Source of the DNA: Pseudomonas brassicacearum
Lineage (GTDB): Bacteria > Pseudomonadota > Gammaproteobacteria > Pseudomonadales > Pseudomonadaceae
Direction of reading: 5' to 3'
Length of the DNA stretch: 64,000 nucleotides
NCBI RefSeq assembly: GCF_009601685.2
Contig: NZ_CP045701.2
Location: forward strand, 3,410,001-3,474,000
This document shows, piece by piece, positions 44,531 to 54,300 of this stretch. Each line of letters opens with the position of its first letter. Position 1 is the stretch's first letter. Position numbers and translations under genes: made by a program. The notes beneath the pieces are model-generated. The model had not been told where the DNA came from. It ran no database searches and worked only from the letters and a program-made list of their open reading frames with translations.

Positions 44531-47188
44531 ATGCCCCCACGCTCCGCCCCTGCTTCAACCGCTGACTTGCCGCAAGGCACCGGTTTCGTCCGGGTGCGTG
44601 GCGCTCGCGAACACAACCTCAAGAACGTCGATGTGGACATCCCCCGCGATGCCCTGGTGGTGTTTACCGGGGTCTCGGGGTCCGGCAAGTCGTCGCTGGC
44701 CTTCTCCACGCTCTATGCCGAAGCCCAGCGACGTTATTTCGAGTCCGTCGCGCCTTATGCGCGGCGGCTGATCGACCAAGTGGGCGTGCCGGACGTCGAC
44801 AGCATCGAGGGCCTGCCGCCGGCAGTCGCCTTGCAGCAACAGCGCGGCACCCCCAGTGCACGTTCGTCGGTGGGCAGCGTCACCACCCTGTCGAGCTTGA
44901 TTCGCATGCTCTACTCCCGTGCTGGCAGCTACCCGGCCGACCAACCGATGCTCTACGCCGAAGACTTCTCGCCCAACACGCCACAGGGTGCCTGCCAGCA
45001 ATGCCATGGCCTGGGCCGCGTCTATGAAGTGACCGAAGCGTCCATGGTGCCAGACCCGTCGCTGACCATCCGCGAGCGCGCCGTGGCTGCATGGCCCATG
45101 GCCTGGCAGGGCCAGAACCTGCGAGACATCCTGGTGACCCTGGGCTATGACGTCGACATCCCCTGGCGCGACCTGCCAAAAAAGCAAAGAGACTGGATTC
45201 TCTTTACCGAAGAAACCCCCACCGTTCCCGTATACGCCGGGCTCACCCCAGCCCAGACCCGCGCCGCCCTCAAACGCAAGCTCGAACCGAGTTATCAAGG
45301 CACGTTCAGCGGCGCCCGGCGCTACCTGCTGCATACCTTCATGCATTCGCAAAGCGCACAGATGCGCAAACGCGTGGCGCAATACATGCGCGCCAGCCCC
45401 TGCCCGGTATGCGAGGGCAAGCGCCTCAAACGCCAGGCGTTGACCGTGACCTTTGCCGGCCTGGACATTGCCGAGCTGTCGCACCTGCCGTTGCTTGAGC
45501 TGGCCGAAGTGCTCAAGCGCGTCCTGGCGCCCGACTATCTTGAACACGCCGAAGAAACGGGGGACGTCCTCAGCCACCAGCAAACCCGAGAGGCCCGCGA
45601 GCAACGCGCCGCCAGGGGCGACAACCCGCACGCGGGTGGGCCCGACGCGCGCCACACCCCCAACCTCTCCCTGGAAAAACGCCTGGCCGCCCAACGCATC
45701 GCCGCCGAGCTGCTGGAGCGGATCGTCACCCTGATCGACCTCGGCCTGGGTTACCTTGCCCTGGAGCGCAGCACGCCAACACTTTCGTCCGGCGAACTGC
45801 AACGCCTGCGCCTGGCAACCCAACTCAACTCGCAGCTGTTCGGGGTGATCTACGTGCTGGACGAACCCTCCGCCGGCCTGCACCCGGCCGACAGCGAAGC
45901 GCTGTTTGGCGCCCTGCAACGCCTCAAGGCAGCGGGCAACTCGGTGTTTGTGGTCGAACATGACCTCGATACCATGCGCCGCGCCGACTGGCTCATCGAC
46001 GTCGGCCCGGACGCCGGCGAACAAGGCGGAAAAGTCCTCTACAGCGGTCCGCCGGCAGGCCTTGGACAAGTGCCTGAATCACGTACCCGCGCCTATCTTT
46101 TTGGTGCAGAACACGCCGCGACACGCACCCCAAGAACACCCAAGGATTGGCTGCGCCTGGAAGGCATCACCCGCAACAACCTCGACAACCTGAGCGCGGC
46201 CTTCCCCTTGGGTTGCTTCAGCGCCGTGACCGGCATCTCCGGCTCAGGCAAATCCAGCCTCGTCAGCCAGGCCTTGCTGGATCTGGTCGGCGCCCACCTC
46301 GGCCAGGCCAGCCCCAACGCCGAACCCGATGAGCAAAGCCTGGAAGACGAACCCGTGCAAACCAGCGGCGGGCGCGTTACCGCCGGGCTCGACGCGGTCA
46401 AGCGGCTGGTGCAGGTGGACCAGAAACCCATCGGCCGCACCCCGCGCTCCAACCTCGCCACCTACACCGGGCTGTTCGATCACGTGCGCAAACTGTTCGC
46501 CGCGACAGCGCAGGCACAAGCACTGGGATTCGATGCCGGACGGTTTTCCTTCAACGTCGCCAAGGGCCGTTGCGAGACCTGCGAAGGTGAAGGCTTTGTC
46601 AGCGTGGAATTGTTGTTCATGCCCAGCGTGTACGCCCCCTGCCCCACCTGCCATGGCGCACGCTACAACCCGCAGACGCTGGAGGTTCGCTGGCAAGGCC
46701 TGGACATTTCCCAGGTGCTGCAACTGACCGTGAACCACGCGCTTGAGGTGTTTGCCGAGCAAGCGGCAGCCAGGCGCTCATTACAGGTGCTGCAGGATAT
46801 CGGGTTGGGCTACCTGCGCCTGGGCCAACCAGCCACGGAACTGTCCGGCGGCGAAGCCCAGCGGATCAAGCTGGCGACGGAACTGCAGCGCAAGGCCCGG
46901 GGCGCAACGTTATATGTATTGGACGAGCCAACCAACGGCCTGCATCCCCAGGACGTGGACCGTTTGCTGGTGCAGTTGAATCGCCTGGTGGAAGAAGGTC
47001 ATACGGTGGTTGTGGTGGAGCATGACATGCGTGTGGTGGCGCAGAGTGACTGGGTCATCGATATCGGCCCGGGGGCTGGCACCCAAGGTGGAAAGGTGGT
47101 CGTGTGCGGGGATCCGCAGACCGTGACGAAATGCCGGGAGAGTCGAACGGCAGGGTTCCTGAAAAAAGCTATGCAGCAGGGGAATTAA
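44531..47188 (+). CDS. UvrA-like excinuclease ABC ATPase
   Basis: This 885-residue tandem ABC protein of the UvrA family has two Walker A motifs (GVSGSGKSS near 45; GISGSGKSS), two signatures ([30 protein letters not shown]), Walker [11 protein letters not shown] and [10 protein letters not shown], and a C-terminal Zn module CETCEGEGF...CPTCHGARY. It is shorter than housekeeping UvrA (~940) with reduced insertion domains and reads like the second-class UvrA (UvrA2) proteins often linked to antibiotic or DNA-damage tolerance. Start 44531 follows AAGGAA. Its position between nos and the lipopeptide locus gives no firm role. Confidence 0.85.
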   Translation: MPPRSAPASTADLPQGTGFVRVRGAREHNLKNVDVDIPRDALVVFTGVSGSGKSSLAFSTLYAEAQRRYFESVAPYARRLIDQVGVPDVDSIEGLPPAVALQQQRGTPSARSSVGSVTTLSSLIRMLYSRAGSYPADQPMLYAEDFSPNTPQGACQQCHGLGRVYEVTEASMVPDPSLTIRERAVAAWPMAWQGQNLRDILVTLGYDVDIPWRDLPKKQRDWILFTEETPTVPVYAGLTPAQTRAALKRKLEPSYQGTFSGARRYLLHTFMHSQSAQMRKRVAQYMRASPCPVCEGKRLKRQALTVTFAGLDIAELSHLPLLELAEVLKRVLAPDYLEHAEETGDVLSHQQTREAREQRAARGDNPHAGGPDARHTPNLSLEKRLAAQRIAAELLERIVTLIDLGLGYLALERSTPTLSSGELQRLRLATQLNSQLFGVIYVLDEPSAGLHPADSEALFGALQRLKAAGNSVFVVEHDLDTMRRADWLIDVGPDAGEQGGKVLYSGPPAGLGQVPESRTRAYLFGAEHAATRTPRTPKDWLRLEGITRNNLDNLSAAFPLGCFSAVTGISGSGKSSLVSQALLDLVGAHLGQASPNAEPDEQSLEDEPVQTSGGRVTAGLDAVKRLVQVDQKPIGRTPRSNLATYTGLFDHVRKLFAATAQAQALGFDAGRFSFNVAKGRCETCEGEGFVSVELLFMPSVYAPCPTCHGARYNPQTLEVRWQGLDISQVLQLTVNHALEVFAEQAAARRSLQVLQDIGLGYLRLGQPATELSGGEAQRIKLATELQRKARGATLYVLDEPTNGLHPQDVDRLLVQLNRLVEEGHTVVVVEHDMRVVAQSDWVIDIGPGAGTQGGKVVVCGDPQTVTKCRESRTAGFLKKAMQQGN

Positions 47189-47575
47189 AGGTTTTTTTTA
47201 ATGTTTCTCGCTGTTGCTAAAAGCTGTCTATACTGCCCTGCAGTTAATCGTTTCAGTGGTCGTATAACTACAACCTCAGGAGCAAAGGGCTGAGGTTGCA
47301 CAGGCAAGGACGCAAAATGACATCACCCCAGTTGAGAGAACAAGTATTACACGGCGGCATGAGGGGTCATTATCGCGCCCTGAAACGAACCCCTATGAAC
47401 TGGAAAAACCCATTCGATACTCCAGCCTCCTTCGCAGCCCCGATGGCGCTCAAAAAACGGCGAGCGGGTGTTGATGCTAACGCTATAAAACTGTCCTCCT
47501 CCGCTTGGCGAATATCAAGGTGAAACCTCTGCTAAATACAGGTATTCACACTAATATTTTGCGAGCGCGGCCACT
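47189..47575. other. AT-rich leader of the luxR-type gene
   Basis: These 387 bp are noticeably AT-richer than the sequence to the left. They contain a 9-bp hairpin (47271-47298) and a TATAAA-type element near 47482-47490. A 68-75 codon ORF (47296 or 47317 to 47523) has no recognisable features, and I do not call it a gene. Confidence 0.5.
47271..47298. promoter_or_regulatory. 9-bp inverted repeat upstream of luxR
   Basis: CAACCTCAG and CTGAGGTTG are exact complements separated by 10 nt. No T-run follows. It may be an operator or an RNA element in the luxR leader. Confidence 0.4.
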
Positions 47576-48304
47576 ATGCTCAAACCCATCTCAAGCCACC
47601 TGCTCAATTTAATTCAAGAGGTGGAGCATAACATTCCAGGAAAAAGCCACGACGAGTACACCGAGATACTAGGCTGGATGTTCTCGAAACTAGGGCTTGA
47701 AAGATTTGCTTATGTTCATCTGGAATCCACCCCCTTCGACAACTCAAAAGTCTCCATCCACAGCAATTATCCCGCCGAATGGGTGGACACCTACCGTAAG
47801 AACTCACTTCACAAATCAGACCCTGTCATGGCCAACACAGCCATTACCGCCACGCCCTTTTTCTGGGATGAAATCCCACAAGAGATAGGCAACAATCCGG
47901 AGATATTTGATCAGTCCGCATCCTATGGCATCCAACAAGGGTTCACCATTCCGATTCATGAGCCGGGCAGATCATTCGGCTCCATTCATTTATCCTCAGA
48001 AGAAAATGACCCCGACTTCCCTACCATTGTCCGGGAGAACATGGTCATCATCCAAACACTCAGCGTTATCGCCAACCAACACCGCCCGGTTGAAATCAGT
48101 GCAGAGAGCACGCTCAAGCTATCGCCCAGGGAAGTTCAATTCTTGCGTTGGCTTGCGCTTGGGAAAAACTATAAAGAAATCGGTTTGATCATGAATATCA
48201 CTGAACGAACAGTGAAGTTTCATGCCAAGAAAATGACTGAAAAGATGGAGTGCACCAATGTCAAGCAAGCCATGTTCAAAGCTGCGCAGTTGAACTTCAT
48301 CTAA
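47576..48304 (+). CDS. pcoR: LuxR-type quorum-sensing receptor (PcoR/PdfR-like)
   Basis: This 242-residue AHL receptor keeps the ligand-pocket residues of the LuxR family: Trp69, Tyr73, Asp82-Pro83 and Trp97, with the glycine following at QGFTIP. The C-terminal HTH is LSPREVQFLRWLALGKNYKE onward, with the conserved Glu186, Leu190 and Gly196. The gene order luxR - lysE (opposite strand) - luxI - rfiA next to a lipopeptide cluster is that of P. corrugata (PcoR/PcoI/RfiA) and P. brassicacearum DF41 (PdfR/PdfI/RfiA). The symbol is taken from that context. Confidence 0.9.
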   Translation: MLKPISSHLLNLIQEVEHNIPGKSHDEYTEILGWMFSKLGLERFAYVHLESTPFDNSKVSIHSNYPAEWVDTYRKNSLHKSDPVMANTAITATPFFWDEIPQEIGNNPEIFDQSASYGIQQGFTIPIHEPGRSFGSIHLSSEENDPDFPTIVRENMVIIQTLSVIANQHRPVEISAESTLKLSPREVQFLRWLALGKNYKEIGLIMNITERTVKFHAKKMTEKMECTNVKQAMFKAAQLNFI

Positions 48305-48399
48305 ATAATGCCTAGTGTCAAAATTTGCTTACCCAGGTAACCAAGATCCCGCCCCCTCTTTCGAGCTCGACGCCACCCAAGTTCAATATCAGAACACAC

Positions 48400-49008
48400 T
48401 CAGGTGAAACTCACTTGGGATGCGATATTGAAAAGCATGCCGCAAGCAAACAACCCAATCACCAGAGAGATGGCTCGATTTAGAAATCGCCCGGATACAA
48501 TCGCGTGAAATTTTCGACCACAAAAAGCGCCGCCCGCGATCCACACTAGCCCCACCGGAAAAATTATGACTGAAAAGAGCAGCATGAATGACAGCCAATT
48601 ATCCAGCGATAGGAATGTTCCCGCCGGCGCAACGAAGGAAACAAAAAACAACCCTTTGGGGTTTGTCAGTGTTGCCACAAACAAATCCGGCACAGTAATA
48701 CCCTTCATGGCGCCAGGCGCGTGATCCTTTACCGAAAACCAAAGTTTCAAGGAAATATAAAAAAGAAAACACACGGCAAAAATCTTGGTAGCGATCACCA
48801 CCCACGAGTGATCAGCCATCAGCAAGTCAATGAATACCCCCCACATCGTCATCTGAACAACGTATGCCAGCCATTCGGCGATGATGAAGCGCATCGAATG
48901 CGAACTGAGTCCTCTACTTACACCCGTTTGCAACAATAATGAATTCGTCGGCCCCGGAACCAACAACACGGTCAACAACGAAAGCGCAATATAATTCATA
49001 ACATCCAT
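48400..49008 (-). CDS. LysE-family exporter
   Basis: This 202-residue inner-membrane protein of the LysE/RhtB type has six TM segments. It begins YIALSLLTVLLVPGPTNSLL with the conserved PGP motif, then TNPKGLFFVSF and LVWIAGGAF. It exports amino acids or related small molecules. It sits between luxR and luxI on the opposite strand, as in related Pseudomonas. Possible roles are export of amino-acid precursors or signals; none is shown. Codon use is AT-richer than in the flanking blocks. Confidence 0.83.
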   Translation of the reverse strand: MDVMNYIALSLLTVLLVPGPTNSLLLQTGVSRGLSSHSMRFIIAEWLAYVVQMTMWGVFIDLLMADHSWVVIATKIFAVCFLFYISLKLWFSVKDHAPGAMKGITVPDLFVATLTNPKGLFFVSFVAPAGTFLSLDNWLSFMLLFSVIIFPVGLVWIAGGAFCGRKFHAIVSGRFLNRAISLVIGLFACGMLFNIASQVSFT

Positions 49009-49489
49009 CCATATCAGCAGCCTGTACGGCTGATTTTCAGGGCCAGATCAATCCATCATCTTTCCACATGACTTCAAGCCGAGTCGCATCAAGTCAGCCA
49101 CTGCGGTCATACGAGGTCGGACAACCGCCTTAAATAGAGCAATCACACTAGACCACCATCAATGTGCCACCTGCCTAAATCCGTTCGCCAAGCGATATCC
49201 TTCAAACTCACTGCCCGTAAGTCTGCCTACGAAAGAAGTCAGCGTGCCCACAACTAGATGACCCTTTGTTTACAGGTACTGGCGCCATTTCTCAGGGTGT
49301 CAATTTCTTGAACAAAACAAGATCAGTTGCTTACAAGAGCTTTTTTAGGATCGTCAAAAAAACAATAGATCACTCCTACATCAACTCACCTCAATCCCTT
49401 CGATCAGCACCAGTTTGCCACCATGCCCAACCTATACTTTTTTGGATTCCCAGCGATACCATTCCAGAACTAACGAGCTCCCCAGTAGT

Positions 49490-49495
49490 TATAAT
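49490..49495 (+). promoter_or_regulatory. TATAAT -10 candidate upstream of luxI
   Basis: Perfect consensus hexamer 130 nt before luxI. A CT-N12-AG element (49470-49485) lies just upstream, too close for normal LuxR activation, so it could be a LuxR-repressed or basal promoter. Confidence 0.4.
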
Positions 49496-49548
49496 TCAAC
49501 CCCAAATCCCGCGTCCACTAATTAGGCTGCACACTCTACAAATCAAAG

Positions 49549-49566
49549 ACTGTACTTTAGGACAGT
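49549..49566. promoter_or_regulatory. lux-box candidate upstream of luxI
   Basis: ACTGTACTTTAGGACAGT has seven of nine complementary pairs and satisfies CT-N12-AG. It lies 59-76 nt before the luxI start. It is the expected binding site for the adjacent LuxR-type receptor in an autoinduction loop. Confidence 0.7.
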
Positions 49567-49624
49567 TGAAATACATTAGTGCAAAGTCAACAGTAGCTTC
49601 ACCTGTAGCCAAGAAGTCGCATCC

Positions 49625-50398
49625 ATGAACTACTCCCCATGCACCTATGGATTTTCCGGCGTATCCACCCGCATCGTAAGCTACTCCAAAATCCCCCTCA
49701 GAACCCTCGAGCAAATATTGTCCATTCGCAAACTCGCCTTCATCGATCGAAAGAAGTGGGACATTGAAAGTTATCAAGGTAGCGATTATGAGTGGGATGA
49801 ATACGACGACCCCGACGCGATGTATATCTACGCCCATGAAAACGATCGCGTTACCGGCTGTGTTCGACTACGCCCCTCCAGCAAACCCACACTGATGAGT
49901 GGCGCCCTGAGTTTTATCCTTCCAACCGAAAAAAACAGACCGAACTTGGATCACTGTTGGGAAGCCACAAGGTTTGCACTTTCGACTGATAGTTCTTCCA
50001 CGGGAAAACTCACCCGAGCCAATGTAGACATTCGCACGGCGGCACTTTTCCTGTCAATGATTAAGTTCGCCCAACAACAAAAGATTCACACCTATGAAAT
50101 CGTCATTGACACCCTGATGGAAAAAATCCTGAAACGTTCTGGATGGGCGATTGAAAGACTCAATACAGCATCAGGCTCGAAGGGAGAACATGTAATTTAC
50201 GGCACATTGCCATGCACTTTGAAAACTTATGAGGAGGTCCTCAGCAAAAACGCCATCGACCGAGCAACCATACTTACCCCACCCCTAATGGCCGACCGCT
50301 CATCAGATACACTCCATAAATCCCTGGACACGACCAAGATACTCCCCGGCCGAAACATTCCCGCAAAGAGAGCCCTGCACACTGAACTGCAGCTTTAA
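49625..50398 (+). CDS. pcoI: N-acyl-homoserine lactone synthase (PcoI/PdfI-like LuxI)
   Basis: This 257-residue LuxI-family synthase makes an AHL from SAM and acyl-ACP. Conserved residues are visible: Arg35, Phe39, Trp45 (IRKLAFIDRKKWD), Asp58 and Asp61 (EWDEYDDPDA), Arg81 (GCVRLRPS), Glu113 and Arg116 (CWEATRFAL). The chain is about 40-50 residues longer than typical LuxI, with a hydrophilic C-terminal extension after residue ~205. It is followed 29 nt later by the RfiA-like gene, so the two are likely one operon. P. corrugata PcoI makes mainly C6-HSL; the acyl chain here is not readable. Confidence 0.92.
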   Translation: MNYSPCTYGFSGVSTRIVSYSKIPLRTLEQILSIRKLAFIDRKKWDIESYQGSDYEWDEYDDPDAMYIYAHENDRVTGCVRLRPSSKPTLMSGALSFILPTEKNRPNLDHCWEATRFALSTDSSSTGKLTRANVDIRTAALFLSMIKFAQQQKIHTYEIVIDTLMEKILKRSGWAIERLNTASGSKGEHVIYGTLPCTLKTYEEVLSKNAIDRATILTPPLMADRSSDTLHKSLDTTKILPGRNIPAKRALHTELQL

Positions 50399-50427
50399 TC
50401 AAATAATTGGATTATTTTGGAGAAAGG

Positions 50428-51294
50428 ATGAACCTACAACGATTATTCCCACACGTTGGCAAAGTCATTGCCAGTACAGGCAGCCGCCATTTCCCGCGCA
50501 TGTTGCACGACCTGATACTTACGGAAATACCCGTAGACGCAACACATATTACCGAGCAACGGATCGGTACAAGTAATATGTCGGAACCCAGCACCTCCAG
50601 CATAGGTTGCGTCGGCATGGACAACGCTTGCGTGGGTGCGCTCGTGGGCACGCACACCGCCAAGCCCTTTTTCCTCGCCGACGACATTCTCTTTGAAGAC
50701 GCGGCGCCACAGAAAATACCTAACTTTTCTCGGTGCCTGCTTAAATGCGAGCGTTCGGACAAAGTCCCCGGCTATAGCACGACGACGCAATTACACCTGA
50801 CGACCCGTAAGAATGGTCATCGTTATGTGCTGTCCATCTACCGTTCGCCTCTTTCAAAGGGATTTACCGCACAAGAACATGCACTGTTAAAAGATTTTTC
50901 CTGTCTCTTATTGCCCATGGTCGAGGAGCACGTGGCGGCCCTTGTTCCGCCGGAGTCGACACGACAGGCCCCTTTCCTGTCATTGGACGCATCGGAAAAT
51001 GACGGCATGGAAGCGCTGCGCCAAAGGTTCGCTGATCGACTGCTACTGTCGGGATTGAGTCTGTCCTCTCGCGAAACGGAAGTGTGCGTAGGTCTGCTGG
51101 CCGGGCGCACCGCCCCCGAACTTGCCGAGCAACTGAACCTGAAGGTCAATACAGTCGAAAGTTATCTCAAGCGCGCCGCCATAAAAATGGGGATTGGCGG
51201 GCGTCGTTCGCTGATCCGCTGGATGCACTCAATGGATGCCGCACCGGCTCACATGGAATGGAATGGCAGTAACCCGATTCAACAAGCCGTATAA
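50428..51294 (+). CDS. rfiA: LuxR-type HTH activator RfiA-like (no AHL domain)
   Basis: This 288-residue protein has a C-terminal LuxR HTH (LSSRETEVCVGLLAGRTAPE, NTVESYLKRAAIKMGIGGRR) but lacks the AHL-pocket residues. The N-terminal ~210 residues are of the SalA/SyrF/RfiA/NunF kind. Such regulators activate lipopeptide biosynthesis and export genes downstream of quorum sensing. GGAGAAAGG sets the ATG at 50428; an upstream TTG frame is rejected. It is likely cotranscribed with luxI, giving a cascade LuxR-AHL to RfiA to NRPS and pump genes. Confidence 0.87.
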   Translation: MNLQRLFPHVGKVIASTGSRHFPRMLHDLILTEIPVDATHITEQRIGTSNMSEPSTSSIGCVGMDNACVGALVGTHTAKPFFLADDILFEDAAPQKIPNFSRCLLKCERSDKVPGYSTTTQLHLTTRKNGHRYVLSIYRSPLSKGFTAQEHALLKDFSCLLLPMVEEHVAALVPPESTRQAPFLSLDASENDGMEALRQRFADRLLLSGLSLSSRETEVCVGLLAGRTAPELAEQLNLKVNTVESYLKRAAIKMGIGGRRSLIRWMHSMDAAPAHMEWNGSNPIQQAV

Positions 51295-51298
51295 CCTA

Positions 51299-51361
51299 CC
51301 CCCAACGATTGCTCGCTCACTGACCGGGTCGAGTACTTGTTGGGGGAATATTGCTTCCCCC
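51299..51361. terminator. Competing hairpins between rfiA and the RND gene
   Basis: CCCCCAAC (51299-51306) can pair with GTTGGGGG (51339-51346). Alternatively GGGGGAA (51342-51348) pairs with TTCCCCC (51355-51361) around TATTGC. The GGGGG run is shared, so the hairpins exclude each other. They lie between convergent stops at 51294 and 51363 and probably act as a bidirectional terminator. Confidence 0.55.
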
Positions 51362-51362
51362 C

Positions 51363-54300
51363 TCAGGTCTCCTCCACCGTACCTTCCTCCATGGGCGATC
51401 GGGTGCGACGTTTCAGCCATTGCAACGCATCGTCGACGTAAGTGAAAATCACCGGCACCACCAGCAGGCTCAACAGCGTCGATGTCAGCAAACCACCCAT
51501 GACCACCACCGCCATCGGTTGCCTGAAACTCGGGTCCTCACCCATTCCCATCGCCGTCGGCAACATCCCGGCCCCCATCGCAATGGTGGTCATCAGGATT
51601 GGGCGGGCACGTTTGTGGCAGGCATCCACCAACGCATCATATCGACCCAGGCCATAATCGCGGCGAGCCATGATGGCGTACTCCACCAAGAGAATGGAGT
51701 TCTTGGTCACGATGCCCATCAGCATCAACAAGCCAATGACCGATGGCAGGGAAAAACTGAAGTTGCACACCAACAAGGCCAACAACGCGCCACCCAGCGA
51801 GAGCGGCAGTGCCGACAGAATCGTGGCCGGCTGCAAGAAGTCGTGAAACAACAACACCAGGACTGAATAAATACAAAACACACCGATGGCCATGGCTAGG
51901 CCGAAGCTGGCGAACAACTCCGTCATCAATTGCAGTTCGCCCTGCTCCACCAGTTTGACTTCGGCTGGCAAGTTGCGCATCACCGGCAGTTGGCGGGCCT
52001 CGGCCATGACCTCACCCAGGTTACGACCGTTGAGTTCGATAGACAGGGTGACGTTGCGCAGGCGGTCCAGTCGGCTGATTTGCGCCGGCCCACTGCCCAT
52101 GCTGAGTTCCCCCAACGAAGCCAGGGCGACCTGGCCGTCTCGCCCGGTTACCCGCAATTGGCTGATCGCCTGCAAATCGTCGCGCAACAGCGAATCCATG
52201 CGCACCCGCACGTCCACCTGCCGCTGGGACAAATTGATCTTACCCAGTTGCGAGGAATATTCGCCATAAGTCGCCATGCGCAAGGTATCGGCGATGTCCT
52301 GGCTGGTGATGCCCAATTCCGCTGCCCGGGCAACATCCGGCCGCATCTGGATTTCCGGTCGTTGCAAGGCGCTGCTGGACGAGACATTGCCGATCCCGCG
52401 CAGCTCACGTAGCTGGGGCTCAAGGGCGCTTGCCGTGCGCTCCAGCAGATCGCCGTCATCGCTGGCAAGCACGATATTGAGCTTCTCTCCGCTGCCATCG
52501 CCACCAACGTTGATGCGTACTCCCGGAAGGGTGCGCAATACCTGGCGCATCTGCGCTTCGACCTCCACCTGCTTGCGATCACGAGCATCCCGGGGCGCAA
52601 GCTCCACCGTCAGGACCGCATCTCCGGCGCCGGTGATATCGGCAGGCCCGGCGCCCGTACTGCTGGCGGTCCCCACCGAACTGAACACGTGCTTGACGTC
52701 CGGTAGCTCGCGCAACCGCTCACTGGCCTGCAAGGCCACCGCGGTGGTTTGCGCCAATGTCGTTCCCGGCGGCAGTTCCAAGGTCACTTTGCTGCGACCG
52801 GTGTCCTGCGCGGGGAGGAAACTGGTGGGCAGCAAAGGAACCAATCCCAGGGCGCCGACGAAGCACAGGCCGGCCAGGCCCATTGTCGTCTTGCGCCGAG
52901 TCAGGCTGGTGTGGATCCAGCCCAGGTAGCGGGTCATCAACGGCCCGTCATGGTCGGTTTCGTTCCTTGCCTTGAGCAAATAAGCCGCCATCATCGGCGT
53001 CAGCAGCCGCGCCACCAGCAGTGAAAACAACAGCGCGACCGAAGCCGTCACGCCGAACTGGCGAAACAGCTTCCCAGCGATGCCGCCCATGAACGCCGTG
53101 GGCAAGAACACCGCGACCAGGGTAACGGTCGTGGCAAGCACCGCCAGACCGATTTCATCGGCAGCCTCGGTGGCGGCCTGGAGCGGAGTCTTGCCCATGC
53201 GCAGGTGCCGCGCGATGTTCTCGATCTCGACGATGGCATCGTCCACCAGCACACCGATGACCAGCGCCAGGGCGAGCAGGGAAACGGAGTTAAGGGTAAA
53301 ACCGGCCAGGTACATCACCCCAAAAGTGGGAATGATCGACAGCGGCAGCGCCGTGGCGACGATGAGCGTGGCGCGCCAGTCCCGCAGGAACCACCAGACC
53401 ACCAGTACCGCCAACAGCATGCCTTCGTACAGCAAATTCATCGAGTCGTGATAATTGGCGAGCACGGCCTTGACCGTGTCGCTGGCTTCAACGATTTGCA
53501 CGTTCGGATGTTGTTCGCCAAAGGTGGCCATGGCCTTGCGCACATCATTGGCGACGCCGACATCAGAGAACCCCAGGGAACGGGTGACCTGGAAGCCGAT
53601 CACCTGCCTGCCATCGTGAAATGCCCGGGTGCTGCGCTCGGCGTGGGTGTCACGAATGTCGGCCAACTGCCCCAAGACAAGCAAGCGACCATCGCCGCTG
53701 GGAATGTCAATGGCACCGAGTTCCGCCGGATCGTCAATGGCGCCCAAGGTACGCATGGCTTGTTGGCCACTGCCCAGATTGCCCTGGCCACCGGAGTTGT
53801 CCTTCTGCATGGCCCGCAACTGGTTGGCGACGTCCGTCACACGAATGCCCAGGCCCGCCATCAGCGCCGGGTCGAGATTGACCTGGACTTCCCGGTCCAC
53901 GCCGCCCATGCGCGAGATCATTGCTACCCCGGGCACCGCCAGCAGTTGCTTGCTCAACTCATTGTCGACGAACCAGGACAAGCCCTCTTCGTCCAGGTTG
54001 TCGGAATCGATGACATAGGTGAGCAATGCCGAGGCACTGGTGGTCAGCCGCGAAACCGACGGTGTGTCCAGGCTCGCCGGCAGTTGCGCCATGGCACTGT
54101 CCACTGCATTGCGCACTTCGTTGAGTGCCTCGTTGCCATCCTTGTCGATGTCAAAGCTGACGCTGATGTTGACGGCACCGTCGGTGATGCTTGTCGTCAC
54201 GTGCTTGAGCAGGCGCAGCGACGTCAGCTTGTCCTCGATCTTGCGCGCCACTTCGGTTTCCAGTTGCTCCGGGGCCGCACCTTCCAGCGAGGCGCTGATC

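Larger units (their letters stand above)
49009..49624. other. AT-rich luxI upstream region
   Basis: This 616-bp stretch has no credible gene. Two CT-N12-AG elements occur: a strong lux-box candidate (49549-49566) and a weaker one (49470-49485) abutting a perfect TATAAT (49490-49495). A 120-codon frame (49266-49628) overlapping luxI looks fortuitous. Confidence 0.6.

Noticed and set aside
47296..47523. 75-codon ORF upstream of the luxR-type gene
   Set aside because: No family resemblance or convincing start; reported only as part of the leader.
49266..49628. 120-codon ORF overlapping the luxI start
   Set aside because: Its composition is unlike the neighbours, it has no ribosome site and no recognisable motif, and the region is better explained as the luxI promoter.
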